Assembly (NCBI GenBank): GCA_907165275.2
Contig: OU015662.1
Coordinates: 5,277,501 to 5,341,500, forward strand
Length of the DNA stretch: 64,000 nt
Source: Zygaena filipendulae
Lineage: Eukaryota; Arthropoda; Insecta; Lepidoptera; Zygaenidae
Direction of reading: 5' to 3'
Shown piece after piece: positions 24,766 to 34,900 of the stretch. The position numbers were made by a program, and so were the translations under genes. Below the pieces are notes generated by a model. It saw nothing but the letters and a program-made list of their open reading frames with translations. It did not search any database and was not told the DNA's origin. Within the stretch, counting starts at the first letter, position 1; every line of letters begins with the position of its first letter.

Positions 24766-25872
24766 TTATTGCATTAAATGCTCAAAATGTCCACCTCTTG
24801 TTTGCAGACACATAGTAGCGCGAAGAACGATTTGTTGTGTCGCTCTTCTTATCATCTCGCGATCATTTTTTAAATCATGTGCACAATTAATTATGCGATC
24901 TTGTAAATCGGCTTCACTGTTGATTGGGGAATTGTAGACGCGTTGTTTCATTGTACCCCATAAAAAGTAGTCGAGGGGCGTCATATCAGGTGAACGCGCA
25001 GGCCACCCCACAGGTCCTTGCCGGCCAATCCAATGGTTCGGATAAATTTCATTTAAAAATGATCTTACATTACTTGCATAATGAGCAGGACATCCATCCA
25101 TTTGTAGGTACATTCTTCGGCGCAAAGCCAGTGGGACATCTGCCAGCAATTCAGGTAGTTCTTCGCGTAAAAGCGTTAAAAACCTTTCACCAGTTAATGT
25201 TCCCGGCAGTATTATTGGTCCAAGCAAAATGTCGTCAATGAGACCAGCCCAAACATTTACTGAATATCTCACTTGGAACGTTGAAGATCTTTTCAACTTT
25301 GGGTTTTCACCTTTAGGGCACCACTTATGCAAATTTCTGCAGTTGGTTATACCATCCCTTGTAAATGTTGACTCGTCCATCCATAAAATTTTTTTTGGAA
25401 AGTTTGGGTTTTGTCTAGTTTTTGACAGAATCCATGTTGACATAACGCATCTTGGACGGCAGTCTACCTCTTCATGTAAGTGTTGCACCCTCTGATAATG
25501 ATAAGGATGCAGACCTTCTTTTTTTAAAATACGCCACGCTGATTTTTGCGATATTCCATGTCTCAAAGCTAGACGTCTGGTGCTAATGGTTGGATCAGCA
25601 AACAAATCCCTCAGTACTGCTTGTTCGACAGACACATCAATAATCACTTCAGACTCGCGGCGGTCTCTGGCATTTGATCCAAGTCCAACAATACATAATC
25701 TTCGGTGGACTTCTTGGAAGTTCCGAGCAGATGGCACCGGTCGCCTGTTAGGAAACGCAGCTACGTAAGCAGTGTGAGCGGCTCTGGCTCTACCTCGTGC
25801 CATTCCATAATAAAACTCAATATCAGCGATGTGTGCCGGCGGGAATTCAGTTAAACGCGGCATTATCTCCAA
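24766..25872 (-). CDS. Tc1/mariner-type DD41D transposase
   Basis: Cut-and-paste DNA transposase, 368 aa, uninterrupted. The N-terminal 125 residues look like paired helix-turn-helix DNA-binding domains: residues 11-65 resemble the DUF4817-type helix, and residues 85-120 contain STRRLALRHGISQKSAWRIL. The catalytic DDE/D core has D166 (ILWMDESTF), D259 (LQMDGCPAHY) and D301 (SPDMTPLDYFLWG). There are 41 residues between the last two acids, hence DD41D. The protein ends HLMQ, then TAA. Start chosen at MEIMPRL; a second Met at codon 4 is equally possible. It sits inside near-identical inverted repeats. Frames on the opposite strand (24924-25768) are its antisense shadows. Confidence 0.92.
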   Translation of the reverse strand: MEIMPRLTEFPPAHIADIEFYYGMARGRARAAHTAYVAAFPNRRPVPSARNFQEVHRRLCIVGLGSNARDRRESEVIIDVSVEQAVLRDLFADPTISTRRLALRHGISQKSAWRILKKEGLHPYHYQRVQHLHEEVDCRPRCVMSTWILSKTRQNPNFPKKILWMDESTFTRDGITNCRNLHKWCPKGENPKLKRSSTFQVRYSVNVWAGLIDDILLGPIILPGTLTGERFLTLLREELPELLADVPLALRRRMYLQMDGCPAHYASNVRSFLNEIYPNHWIGRQGPVGWPARSPDMTPLDYFLWGTMKQRVYNSPINSEADLQDRIINCAHDLKNDREMIRRATQQIVLRATMCLQTRGGHFEHLMQ

Positions 25873-26310
25873 AACACTAGAGAATGAACTAGAGAAGTTG
25901 GTTAACGAGAGTAATGACGAAACGTGTAGCAGCGGCGAGTAATTCGGAGCGACTGTCTTTGTTTGTCTCTTCCAGTGTTGCCGTCTCAGTTGGTATTAAA
26001 GTAGCTAAATCTGTGGTAAAAGTTGCCAGTTTATGTAATTTTGTGCTGAAATGTAGCTAAATGTATGGAGCATTAAGTAATAATAAGTAGCTAAAATGTA
26101 TGAAACCATGATCAATTCAAGTAGCTAAATACGTTCAAAATCCGCTAGATCTAGCTACAAAGTAGCTAAAACGGCAACACTGGTCTCTTCCCGTACCCCT
26201 AAACTTAAGCCCACGTGCAGTTACAAAACTTTTTTACCTGAAATGCAATAAAATGTACCCTAAACATTCACCGCGCCTTTGTTCATTAAATACCATACTT
26301 TGAAGGCCTT

Positions 26311-26778
26311 CTTTGACACTTCATAAAAAATGTTGTGATTAAGTTATAAACGTAAAATTTTTACCATTTGAAAGCTAGTATGATGTAGAATAATTGTAAG
26401 CCTTAAAAAATGTATGTTAATACCACATTTTATTAAGCAATTTTAAAATTACTGAAAAAACTGTGCAAAAAAATACTTTTGTTTGTTAAATAAACGCCAT
26501 TATTTTGAATTGTAAATAATTTTGATTAAAAATTTTGATTTTATTAAGACGCCCCATAAGCTCTGATCATAATTCAGTTTTTATCTTGACAATCTACCGT
26601 TTATTTTAAAAGTTATAGTGTTTTGTTTACGAGGGGAACCCTAACGCGAACCAAAATTTTAAAAAAATCGTCAAAAATTCAAAAATTTTTTTTTAATTTT
26701 TTTATTATTTTTTTCGTCGATAAAATTGAACATAGTATCCCTCATTTTCATTTGTACACTTTATCCAGACTCACACTG
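26311..26778 (-). repeat. Right terminal inverted repeat of the DD41D transposon
   Basis: Complement of 24188-24655, ending CCAGACTCACACTG followed by TA. The plus-strand frame at 26623-26805 lies in this repeat and is not a gene. Confidence 0.85.
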
Positions 26779-27162
26779 TATAGTACAATGCTTCATGATT
26801 TTTGACAAACTCAATTAATAATTAATTGATTAATTAATTAATTGAATAATAAGAACAATTATTGTTCTTCATTTTCGCTCGTCCAAGTCAGGTTTTACTC
26901 ATTGTATTAAATATAACGGCCGCTAGTTTACGGCACCGCTCCCTAAGTCCTAGGAAACTGTAGCTTAGGTAATGCAATCGTGAATGATGTCGTGAATGAA
27001 TGAACCAACTAGTGGTTAATATCTAGATAGAGATAAGAATTTATAAAAGTAGGAACGCACAGGGAATGAGATCAACTTATCTTGATAGGTTGATTTAATT
27101 CCCATTTGTTGTAAGCATTGAATCTACAAATGTAGAAAGCAATTAGGTATTTTTTAAACCTT

Positions 27163-27635
27163 TTTAGGGTTCCGTACCCTAGGGGAAAACGGAACCCTAT
27201 TACTAAGACTTCGCTGTCCGTCCGTCCGTCTGTACGTCTGTGACCACTTCACCAGGCTGAATCTCATGAAACGTGATAGTTAGACAGTTGAAATTTTCAC
27301 AGATGAGGTATTTCTTTTGCCGCTATAACAACAAATACTAAAAAACAGAATAAAATAAATATCTAAGGGGGCTCTCATACGATATATGTGATTTTAGCTC
27401 GTTTTTGCTCGATATTGATAACGGCAACAGGTGCACACTTGAAATATTCACAAAATATTTAGTTATATATATTCATTCACTATAAAAATAAATAATGAAA
27501 TTAAAATAAAACAAATATTTATGGAAGACTCCCATACAACAGACATGATTTTTTTGCCGTTTTTATAGATGATGGTACGGAACATGTACGGAACCCTTCG
27601 TGCGCGAGTCCGACTCGCACTTGGCCGGTTTTTTT
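27163..27635. repeat. Dispersed repeat of the GGGTTCCGTACCC type
   Basis: Starts TTAGGGTTCCGTACCC, has GTCCGTCCGTCCGTCTGT, and ends GCGCGAGTCCGACTCGCA then CTTGGCCGGTTTTTTT. I know this from lepidopteran genomes as a high-copy interspersed repeat. I cannot assign the class with confidence; a short non-LTR or SINE origin is possible. Confidence 0.55.
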
Positions 27636-27701
27636 AATTGTTTCTTTGATTGTTGCGATAATAATGATTCAATATAGATACGGTAAAGTACCTGATATCC
27701 A

Positions 27702-27743
27702 AGTTGTTATGTACCTTTCTAGGTAGAAAGGTACATAACAACT
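27702..27743. repeat. Perfect 19-bp hairpin
   Basis: AGTTGTTATGTACCTTTCT, loop AGGT, then the exact complement. Isolated, with no obvious element around it. Confidence 0.7.
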
Positions 27744-28274
27744 AGGTGCATCGGCCTCTTCAGAGCCAGATTTCTACTGAATCAATTTAATAATCATTAG
27801 ATGATTACTTTGTAACACGATAAACGCTCACCTATATCTAAAGATATTAATTTCTTACTATTCACTTAATGTAAATTTATCTATTTGTATTTCTGTGATA
27901 TTCAATCAAATCAATTTTGCATACACGTTGTCAGGGTTACAGAGAAGGATACCGGCAAAGATTACAGGGTACTGTTTAAATCGAGATTCCCGCGGGAACT
28001 CTGAACTTAACGCGGGTGAAACTGCGGAAAACAGTAAAAGATATAATATGTATTATGGTGCCTACTTAATGCAAGCTTTTGATCGAAACTAGAAGAATAA
28101 TATCTTGTTCAAAACATTCAGTTTCTAGCCGTTCGAAAGTCCTAAATAAACTTGTTACGAAAGTCATTTTCAATAATACCTATCTACTATTAATAACAAA
28201 ATAATATAAAAATTTCAAACCCCGTCAGGGTTGCAGAACTTGTAGATATGAACTACACGAATATACGCGCTTTG

Positions 28275-28420
28275 ACAGCAGTCAGCACCGTTGGTCAGCG
28301 AACCTGACTACGTGGTGTCACGGGTTCGATCCATGCTGATGCATGGATTTGTGGTAAATATTGGTTCCACCTTGAGTTTGGATGTTTAGTATGTACTCGT
28401 AACATAAGTATAAGAGGTAT
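28275..28420 (+). mobile_element. tRNA-derived SINE fragment
   Basis: CACGGGTTCGATCC matches a polymerase III B box, preceded by TTGGTCAGCGAACCTGAC. The tail has GGATGTTTAGTATGTA, shared with the copy at 34718. No cloverleaf can be folded, so it is not a tRNA gene. Confidence 0.5.
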
Positions 28421-28737
28421 GTTTACGAAAAAGTATAATTCAAAAAGTAATGTAACTACCTGCAGTCAACTGATCATCAAGAAATTTTGCACTCAATTTT
28501 TCAGGGATAGGTATGGTTTCAGGGATAGGAAATATAATACTCTTTATAAAAGAATCCCCGCGGGAACTTTTAAATGAACACGCGTGAAACCTCGGGGAAC
28601 ATTGATATGTTGTTTCAGATTTCATTATTATTAATAACTTTCATCCTTTGTTGAAAGGATGTTATTTACAATGAAACGATGACTAAAGTAAGGGGATTTT
28701 TTCATTTTGATAACATTGAAAACTTTGGTAATGAGCT

Positions 28738-28860
28738 AGTAGAGATATGCCCCGCGGTTTCACCCACGTTGATGTCGGAGATCCCGCGGGAATTCCGGGA
28801 TAAAAAGTACCCTATGTCCTTTTCTGTACCTCTGACAACGTGTAAGTAGTATGCAATAAT
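28738..28860 (-). mobile_element. Helitron-like fragment
   Basis: CCCGCGGTTTCACCCACG, GATCCCGCGGGAATTCCGG and AAAAAGTACCCTATGTCC are the 3' half of the family in minus orientation. It is directly followed by another copy in the same orientation. Confidence 0.6.
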
Positions 28861-29470
28861 TAATTCTATTTCACCCGCGTTAATTTCGGAGATCCCGCGG
28901 GAATTCCGGGATATCCATCATTCATCATTCCATCATCTTTGTAATACATACTTTTGGTGTATGATCAACGTATGCGAGGATAAGAGCTCGAAAGCGCATT
29001 TTCACCCGACTTGCTTCAAATTTATCGTCACTGCTCAGCTCCTATGTGTCTTAGGGTTATGCTTATGCTCTGAATGAATTCACAAAAATAACTTTGTGTG
29101 TGTTAACTTGTAAGCCAAATACTTAAAGTAGTCATATAATCGCACTAGGTTAGCCTGTAAGGATTATGTGGTTTTTGAAATAAATAAATAAGACTAAATA
29201 AATAAATAAAATGTTATATAGCTTATAACCTGCCCGAGTATGGACAATACTACAATCGTACCAAGTTTGATTAAAATCCCTTCAGTAGTTTTTGACCCAT
29301 GCGTGCATATAGGTACAGGCAGAAACACAGACAGACAAAAAATTTACTGATTGCATTTTTGGCATCAGTATCGATCACCATTCATCCTCCAATATTAATT
29401 TTGAATATATATTCAATGTATAGAATTCACCTCTTTACAGTTTTATTATAAGTACCTACCTATATATATA
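28861..29470 (-). mobile_element. Long Helitron-like copy, minus orientation
   Basis: Inverse of the 4985-5463 subfamily. TTTCACCCGACTTGCTTC, CACTGCTCAGCTCCTATG and GTAGTTTTTGACCCATGCG occur in the same order. It contains an insertion of unrelated AT-rich sequence (about 29050-29220) and ends near TACAGTTTTATTATAAGTA. Confidence 0.55.
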
Positions 29471-29825
29471 GATATGAAGCTTAAGTTCTCTGGTACCCAT
29501 ATGGTGCCTACAGATTTCATTATTATTATTATCTTTACATCCTCTGTTGAAAGGATGCTAGTTTATAATGAAGCGATGACTAAAGTGAGGGGATTTTTTC
29601 ATTTTGATAACATTTAAAACATCGGTAATGAGCGAATCAGACTCGCATTGAGTTCCGTACGTATACCTATATAAAAACAACGCAAAGTAGCCGATGGGCA
29701 AATTGTTTTTTCTTTTCTTTCTTAATATCGCGTCGACAAAAAACCTAGTAGCATTATAATGTACTTAGTATAATAAATACCTCCTTACTAAAATCTATAA
29801 AATCAAAACTATATCTAATATGTAG

Positions 29826-30022
29826 CTTCCTGTTCTCTGTGGTTTCACCTGAGATAATTTTGTAGTTCTCGCGGGAATTCCAGGATAAAAAGTACCCTAT
29901 GCCCCTGTACGTAACCCATGACAATGTGTATGCAAAAATTTCATGATGATCAGTTGAGCCGTTAAGGCGTAACAGCGTGCCAACAAACAAATAAACTCAC
30001 ATTCGCATTTATAAAAGTAAGG
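29826..30022 (-). mobile_element. Helitron-like copy, minus orientation
   Basis: TCTGTGGTTTCACCTGAG, GTTCTCGCGGGAATTCCAG and GATAAAAAGTACCCTATG, then ATTTCATGATGATCAGTTGA, ending ATTTATAAAAGTAAGGAT (complement of the 5' start). Confidence 0.6.
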
Positions 30023-30436
30023 ATTTCGAGATTCTACGATTACTTTGCTTTCGAAAAATTTCTGTAATAGAAAAAAGGATGAAGAGTTTCTTTTTCGCTT
30101 TTTAATATGTACGGAGCCCTAAAAATCATCATGGTAATAAATGCGAAAGTTTGTATGTGCGCACATATAACTATTACTCCACGCTGAAACGGCTGGACAG
30201 GTTAAAATTTGGAATGGAGATAACATAGCGTTTCCTACATATTACTTAGGTAGTCTGCTTTTCTACTAAATATCTACCTATGTAATATCAGTAATATGTA
30301 GTTTGTAGGTATTATTAGATTTAATAACGGAACAAATAAAATTTATTATACCTAATTGTTGTACATATGTATATTATTATCTAATTTATTAAAGCGTGTA
30401 AGATTAATTTATAATTTAGCAATATCTACACCATCC

Positions 30437-30569
30437 GGGCTAAGATGCGCAAGACGACAAAATTTTATCGAGCCATTTTATCGAATCTCGTCGACATATT
30501 GTATGGCTTTGTCGACAAGAATCGATAAAATGGCTCGATAAAATTTTGTCGTCTTGCGCATCTTAGCCC
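30437..30569. mobile_element. 133-bp near-perfect hairpin MITE
   Basis: The arms are identical in complement for about 48 bp from GGGCTAAGATGCGCAAGACG and stay similar to the centre near 30500. GC-poor flanks and the perfect arms suggest a recent insertion. A transcript through it would fold into a long double-stranded RNA. No clear target duplication. Confidence 0.7.
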
Positions 30570-31922
30570 CCCCATGTCGATATAGTGATATTAAGGTCGC
30601 CATTATTTGCCTTATATTTTCATAACTTCTTAAAGTACTTAGCTATATTTATGTTAGTGAGTAGGTAACCTACCTATACTTACAATAAAATTTCATTTTC
30701 ATTTCATTAAATTTTTTATTTTATTTTATTCGAATAATTTAATTAAAACTATAAAAAATACCGCAATTTATGCGGGCAAAGTCGGGGAGAACAGCTAAAA
30801 TAGATACAAAAATTAAACGTGATAAGTAATAGGTATATTATCTACTCGCAGGGCGATTTGTGAACACAAAGCAAATAAGTCTGAGTAAGCATTTCAGTAG
30901 GTTAAAGCCTAAAATAGGCAGTGACTCAAAGCAATTGAACAGGGTAAGAACCGCTGAAGATTAAGGAAAAAGTAATGCATAAACTGGTCAAGGAGGTTAA
31001 GTACACACGAAAAATGCAAATCCCAGTTGCCAAGTCCTACAATCATAACGTCTGTGGCAACGTAGCTAGCTAGCTGCTTATTTGTCTACCTAGCTGCCAG
31101 TAGGACCTTAAGCCCGTCTGGGGAAGTACCTACTTGTATCATTCTAACTTGATGGTAATACAAAATTGATCTGCATTGTGCTTTGAAGAATAAAAAACCG
31201 ACAATTTACCGATGCATAAGAAAGTTTTTTTTTAATAACAAAAAAATTCAACAGATTTACAAAACACACAAATGCCCTACACTACAAAGTTAAAATAAAC
31301 AAAATACCGATTTAATCCGAAATACAAAAATGCACGAAGATAATATCGGTCGGTTTGAATTCGGTGCCAAGCAAGCCCGGGGAGGAGAAATGGGCGGAAA
31401 ACAAAATAATGACCTTACCATTATCGGCAATATCTTGTTGTGCCAAATATAAATAGAAGCCTTCCGAAACTATTAACTCGTATTACGTATACCTTCTGCC
31501 ACCGAAATCACGTGATTCTTCAAAAAATGTATACAAGTACCTATATACCTAGATAGGCATTGAGCGATTTATCTATTAATAGGTGCGGAAAATTTTATAA
31601 GCAGAAAAACGTTTTATTTTCACTTTTTATTTATTTTATAAACCGTCATTTTTACCTACTTGTCAATCAGTGTCGCACAAGGGATATACCTACTAATCTA
31701 GTGCTTTATGAACAATCTATGCGGCTCAGCTATGTGATGTTTTAATTTAGGTACCTACCTAGGTATCACATAAAATTAATTCAACTAATAGATATCTAGA
31801 TGCTATTTAGTTATGTCTATGTAAGAAAATAATTTTATCTGGAAAATATGTGAACATACTTAGGTAAGTATATTTTTCTTTTCATAATATTTTTTTATTG
31901 TTATCATACTTTCATTTACCAG
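30570..31922. other. Intergenic or 5' intron sequence of the plus-strand SLC22-like gene
   Basis: The missing first coding exon of the gene starting at 31923 may lie here, but no candidate could be chosen. A piece of the inverted-repeat element of 40045-40325 occurs at about 31290-31400 (AAAATACCGATTTAATCC and GAATTCGGTGCCAAGC). Confidence 0.35.
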
Positions 31923-34900
31923 AATTGGAACCGTTTACGAAGATGTAACAACGGAGGTGCTCGGTGAAATCGGTCCATGGCAATGGCTGGTGACGTGTGT
32001 CGCTGCAGCACTCATGACGCCCAGTATCTTCAACCAATACGATGATATGTTCCTTTTAAAGTCTACCGAAGTGATATGCGTCACCCCTAATCATTATCAA
32101 GCGCAAAACTCTAGTTATTGTTTCAAAACAATCATAAGTAACAGCACACAGATGTTTAAATGTGATAAATGGCATATAAAGTTGCTTTGGATGATTTGGA
32201 TCAAAAAGACGGTAAAATACTTATTTACTATGCTCTATAAATTTAAATCGTACTCTTAGGTATTTGCTCAGATCAAGTACGTAATATATCGTCTAAGCGT
32301 TTTTGTCTAATTATGCTATACGTATACTTTTGCTGAGCCCCCAGTCCCTGAAGCTGTACTAAACTAAATATACCTACCTCTCCTTTTATTCTAATTAGCT
32401 AGTATACAATATACATATAGATGTGCATGGTGTGGCCATCTACGAGTATTTATCCGGTTACATGATACCAACCAACGTAGGTACCTATCTACGTATCATA
32501 ATTTTATTTATTTATTTAATCCTTTATTGCACATAAAATAACAATGTTACAGTACCTACCTAAAGAAAAGGAGAAAGCAAATTTAACTAAAGTAACCAGT
32601 ATTGATGGACCTCAAATCTATCTATCTTCTATCATTAAACAAGCAATTCTTGTAAATTATACCTAAGTTTAAGTAAATCTATACATAATTCTTTGTCCAG
32701 GGCCCTTATTCACTATGACCAACAACATTCCTTGCACATACCAAGCGTCCCAAAAACACAGTCCCAAACGCTCCAGATGCAAAAATATAAGAAATTTATA
32801 TTCTTTATTTATTTATGACAAAAGAAACGTTGTAAATTTAATGTATTTTTTTAAAGTGAAAGTTCTTTGAACACGACGAAAAAGCAATTTAAGTGGCGCC
32901 TTATTTTAACGCGACGCGTTATGGTCATAGTGAATAAGGGCCCTGAATGACTGATGGATCAACGCACAGCCTGAACCGTTCCCGTCGGAGAGATTTCAGT
33001 TTCAATCAGAAAAATAGCGATTTTGTGATGAATTAATCATGTTTAGACAGTTACAACTTTTTAAATAGGTTTATTTTGGCTGATTGCTAGATATTGTAGG
33101 TGTCAAAACGTGCATATTGTAATCGCAAAACCACTATGTTTTTGATTGCAACCGAAAAATGATAGAAACAAAAGTTACATAATAGCCCCCCAGAGTGTGT
33201 TGTTTGTATGACGTAGGCATCCGATAAGAAACGATTTTTGAAAATTCAACCCCTAAGGGGATGAAAAGGGGTTGCAAAGTTTGTATGGAACAATTCCGCG
33301 GGAACTTCGAAATTATCGCGCGATGAAACCGCGCGGAACAGCTATAGTGTACCTATATACCTAATCTGAATCTCGGAAACTGCTCCAACGATTTTAATGA
33401 AATTTAGTGGGTATGCAGGGGGTTTCGGGGGCGATTAATCGATCTAGCTAGGTGTCATTTTTAGAAAACGTCGTTTTATGCGTATTTGCAGGCAATTCAA
33501 AATGAGTGTTTTGTATTACTTTTCTACTTAACAAACAGATGACGCTACGAGCGAAACTCGGTCACCCAGATTTTAAATAAATAAGTACCAAACTATAGGG
33601 AAAAATATTTTACCGTATATTTTTTTACAGTGGTTTATATTTTGTGATGAAAAGCTCCAAGTGTTATCTGTTGCGATAATAAGTCGTTTTGGTTCGATAT
33701 TTGGTTATGTTATATTTGGATTAGTAGCCGACAGGTGAACATTATTCTTCTAATATACAACAATATATTATTATGTTTCTGCAAGGTAGGTCTAGTCTAG
33801 ATAGTATATAGATACAGTTTTAGTTTGTGGGCATTTTTCATCAACTTTTACGAAGCTTTTGTAAAATTGAATAAACCGTTAAGTATAGGAAAAATATGTA
33901 GGCAGGTATAGGTACCTATTTACTCGTAGATGTGAATCGACTATATTATGGAAATCACAATTTCAAAATTGTGGAAAAAAAACAGTTTTTCTCCAAGAAA
34001 GTTGATATTTAGTTACACTAGAAAATGTAGATAGATAGGTAGACCGTAGAGTGTAGTTTTTTTTTTTTGCGAAATTAACAAGGTCAGTAGGTACAGAAAC
34101 AGATAATAATATACTAGGTACTATACTTAGTACAGAATAGAAATAAACGCCCATATCATTTGTGTAAGAAATTGCCCACAAATTTTTACATAAACCTAAC
34201 ATTTATCTATTTAAGTAGCTATCTGAATACAAAAACATTGCCGAATTCCCCTTTTCACTGGGATTTTCCTTGGATTGTCTGGCAGACATCGGTTTGAGCT
34301 TATTAAGTACCAACCTAACTACTTTAAAAAAATTGTTTGTCTATCAATATAGATGTTCTGAAAAACTATATGCTTTATCCAGTTAAGGTAGGGAATCTAT
34401 TAATTTTCAGTTTTGGCAGAAGAAAGTCAATGTTATTCAGCGTTTTTGCAGACGTGGGATTAGTACTCACGATAACATTTTGCGACTCAGAGGCTTGGTT
34501 CAGATTATTGGTCTTCTTGAAAGCGCTGTTTGGAAGTTCAAATTCGTATATGGGACTCGTTCTAAGTGAGTTCGAGAAACAGTAAACTTTTTTGCTTGTT
34601 CCGTGTTAGGTATGGGCAAGGTAGGTAGGTACTAATTATAGTTAGTAGGTAAAAGTTAATTATACCTACTTACAAATAAAATATTACAAACAGTACCGTT
34701 AGTGTAGAAGTAAACCTGTCTGCCCCGCCCGGTGTCGCGGGTTCGAGCCCTGAATCAGGTTAAACATTTATGACTGTGATGAAAATAAATATTTTCCCTG
34801 TGTTTGGGTGGGTGTTTAGTATTGGTACGTATATTAGGTATAAGTATACAAAATTATATTATGCTTATACCAGTTCCTAGTACCCATAATACAAACTCTG

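Larger units (their letters stand above)
24188..26778 (-). mobile_element. Complete Tc1/mariner-superfamily transposon (DD41D) with long inverted repeats
   Basis: 2591 bp, bounded by TA on both sides (24186-24187 and 26779-26780), the target duplication typical of Tc1/mariner elements. Both ends start CAGTGTGAGTCTGGATAAAG. The inverted repeats span about 468 bp each (24188-24655 and 26311-26778). They look virtually identical over the stretches I compared, including homopolymer runs, which suggests recent insertion. Between them lies one open transposase gene on the minus strand plus short flanks. The element interrupts an older inverted-repeat element. Confidence 0.9.
24079..26966. mobile_element. 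Older inverted-repeat element split by the DD41D transposon
   Basis: The left arm (about 24079-24126) has AAGCTACGGTTTTCTAGG, GCGGTGCCG and TCTAGCGGCCGT. The complement of the right arm (26918-26966) has AAGCTACAGTTTCCTAGG, GCGGTGCCG and ACTAGCGGCCGT. The arms face each other across the 2.6-kb transposon. Removing it would leave an element of about 300 bp. Confidence 0.6.

Noticed and set aside
24924..25768. Plus-strand frames of 62-105 codons
   Set aside because: Antisense shadows of the DD41D transposase.
30961..31000. ATGCATAAACTGGTCAAGGAG followed by a GTTAAGT donor as the missing SLC22 start exon
   Set aside because: The splice phase does not fit the split codon at 31923, and the donor is weak.
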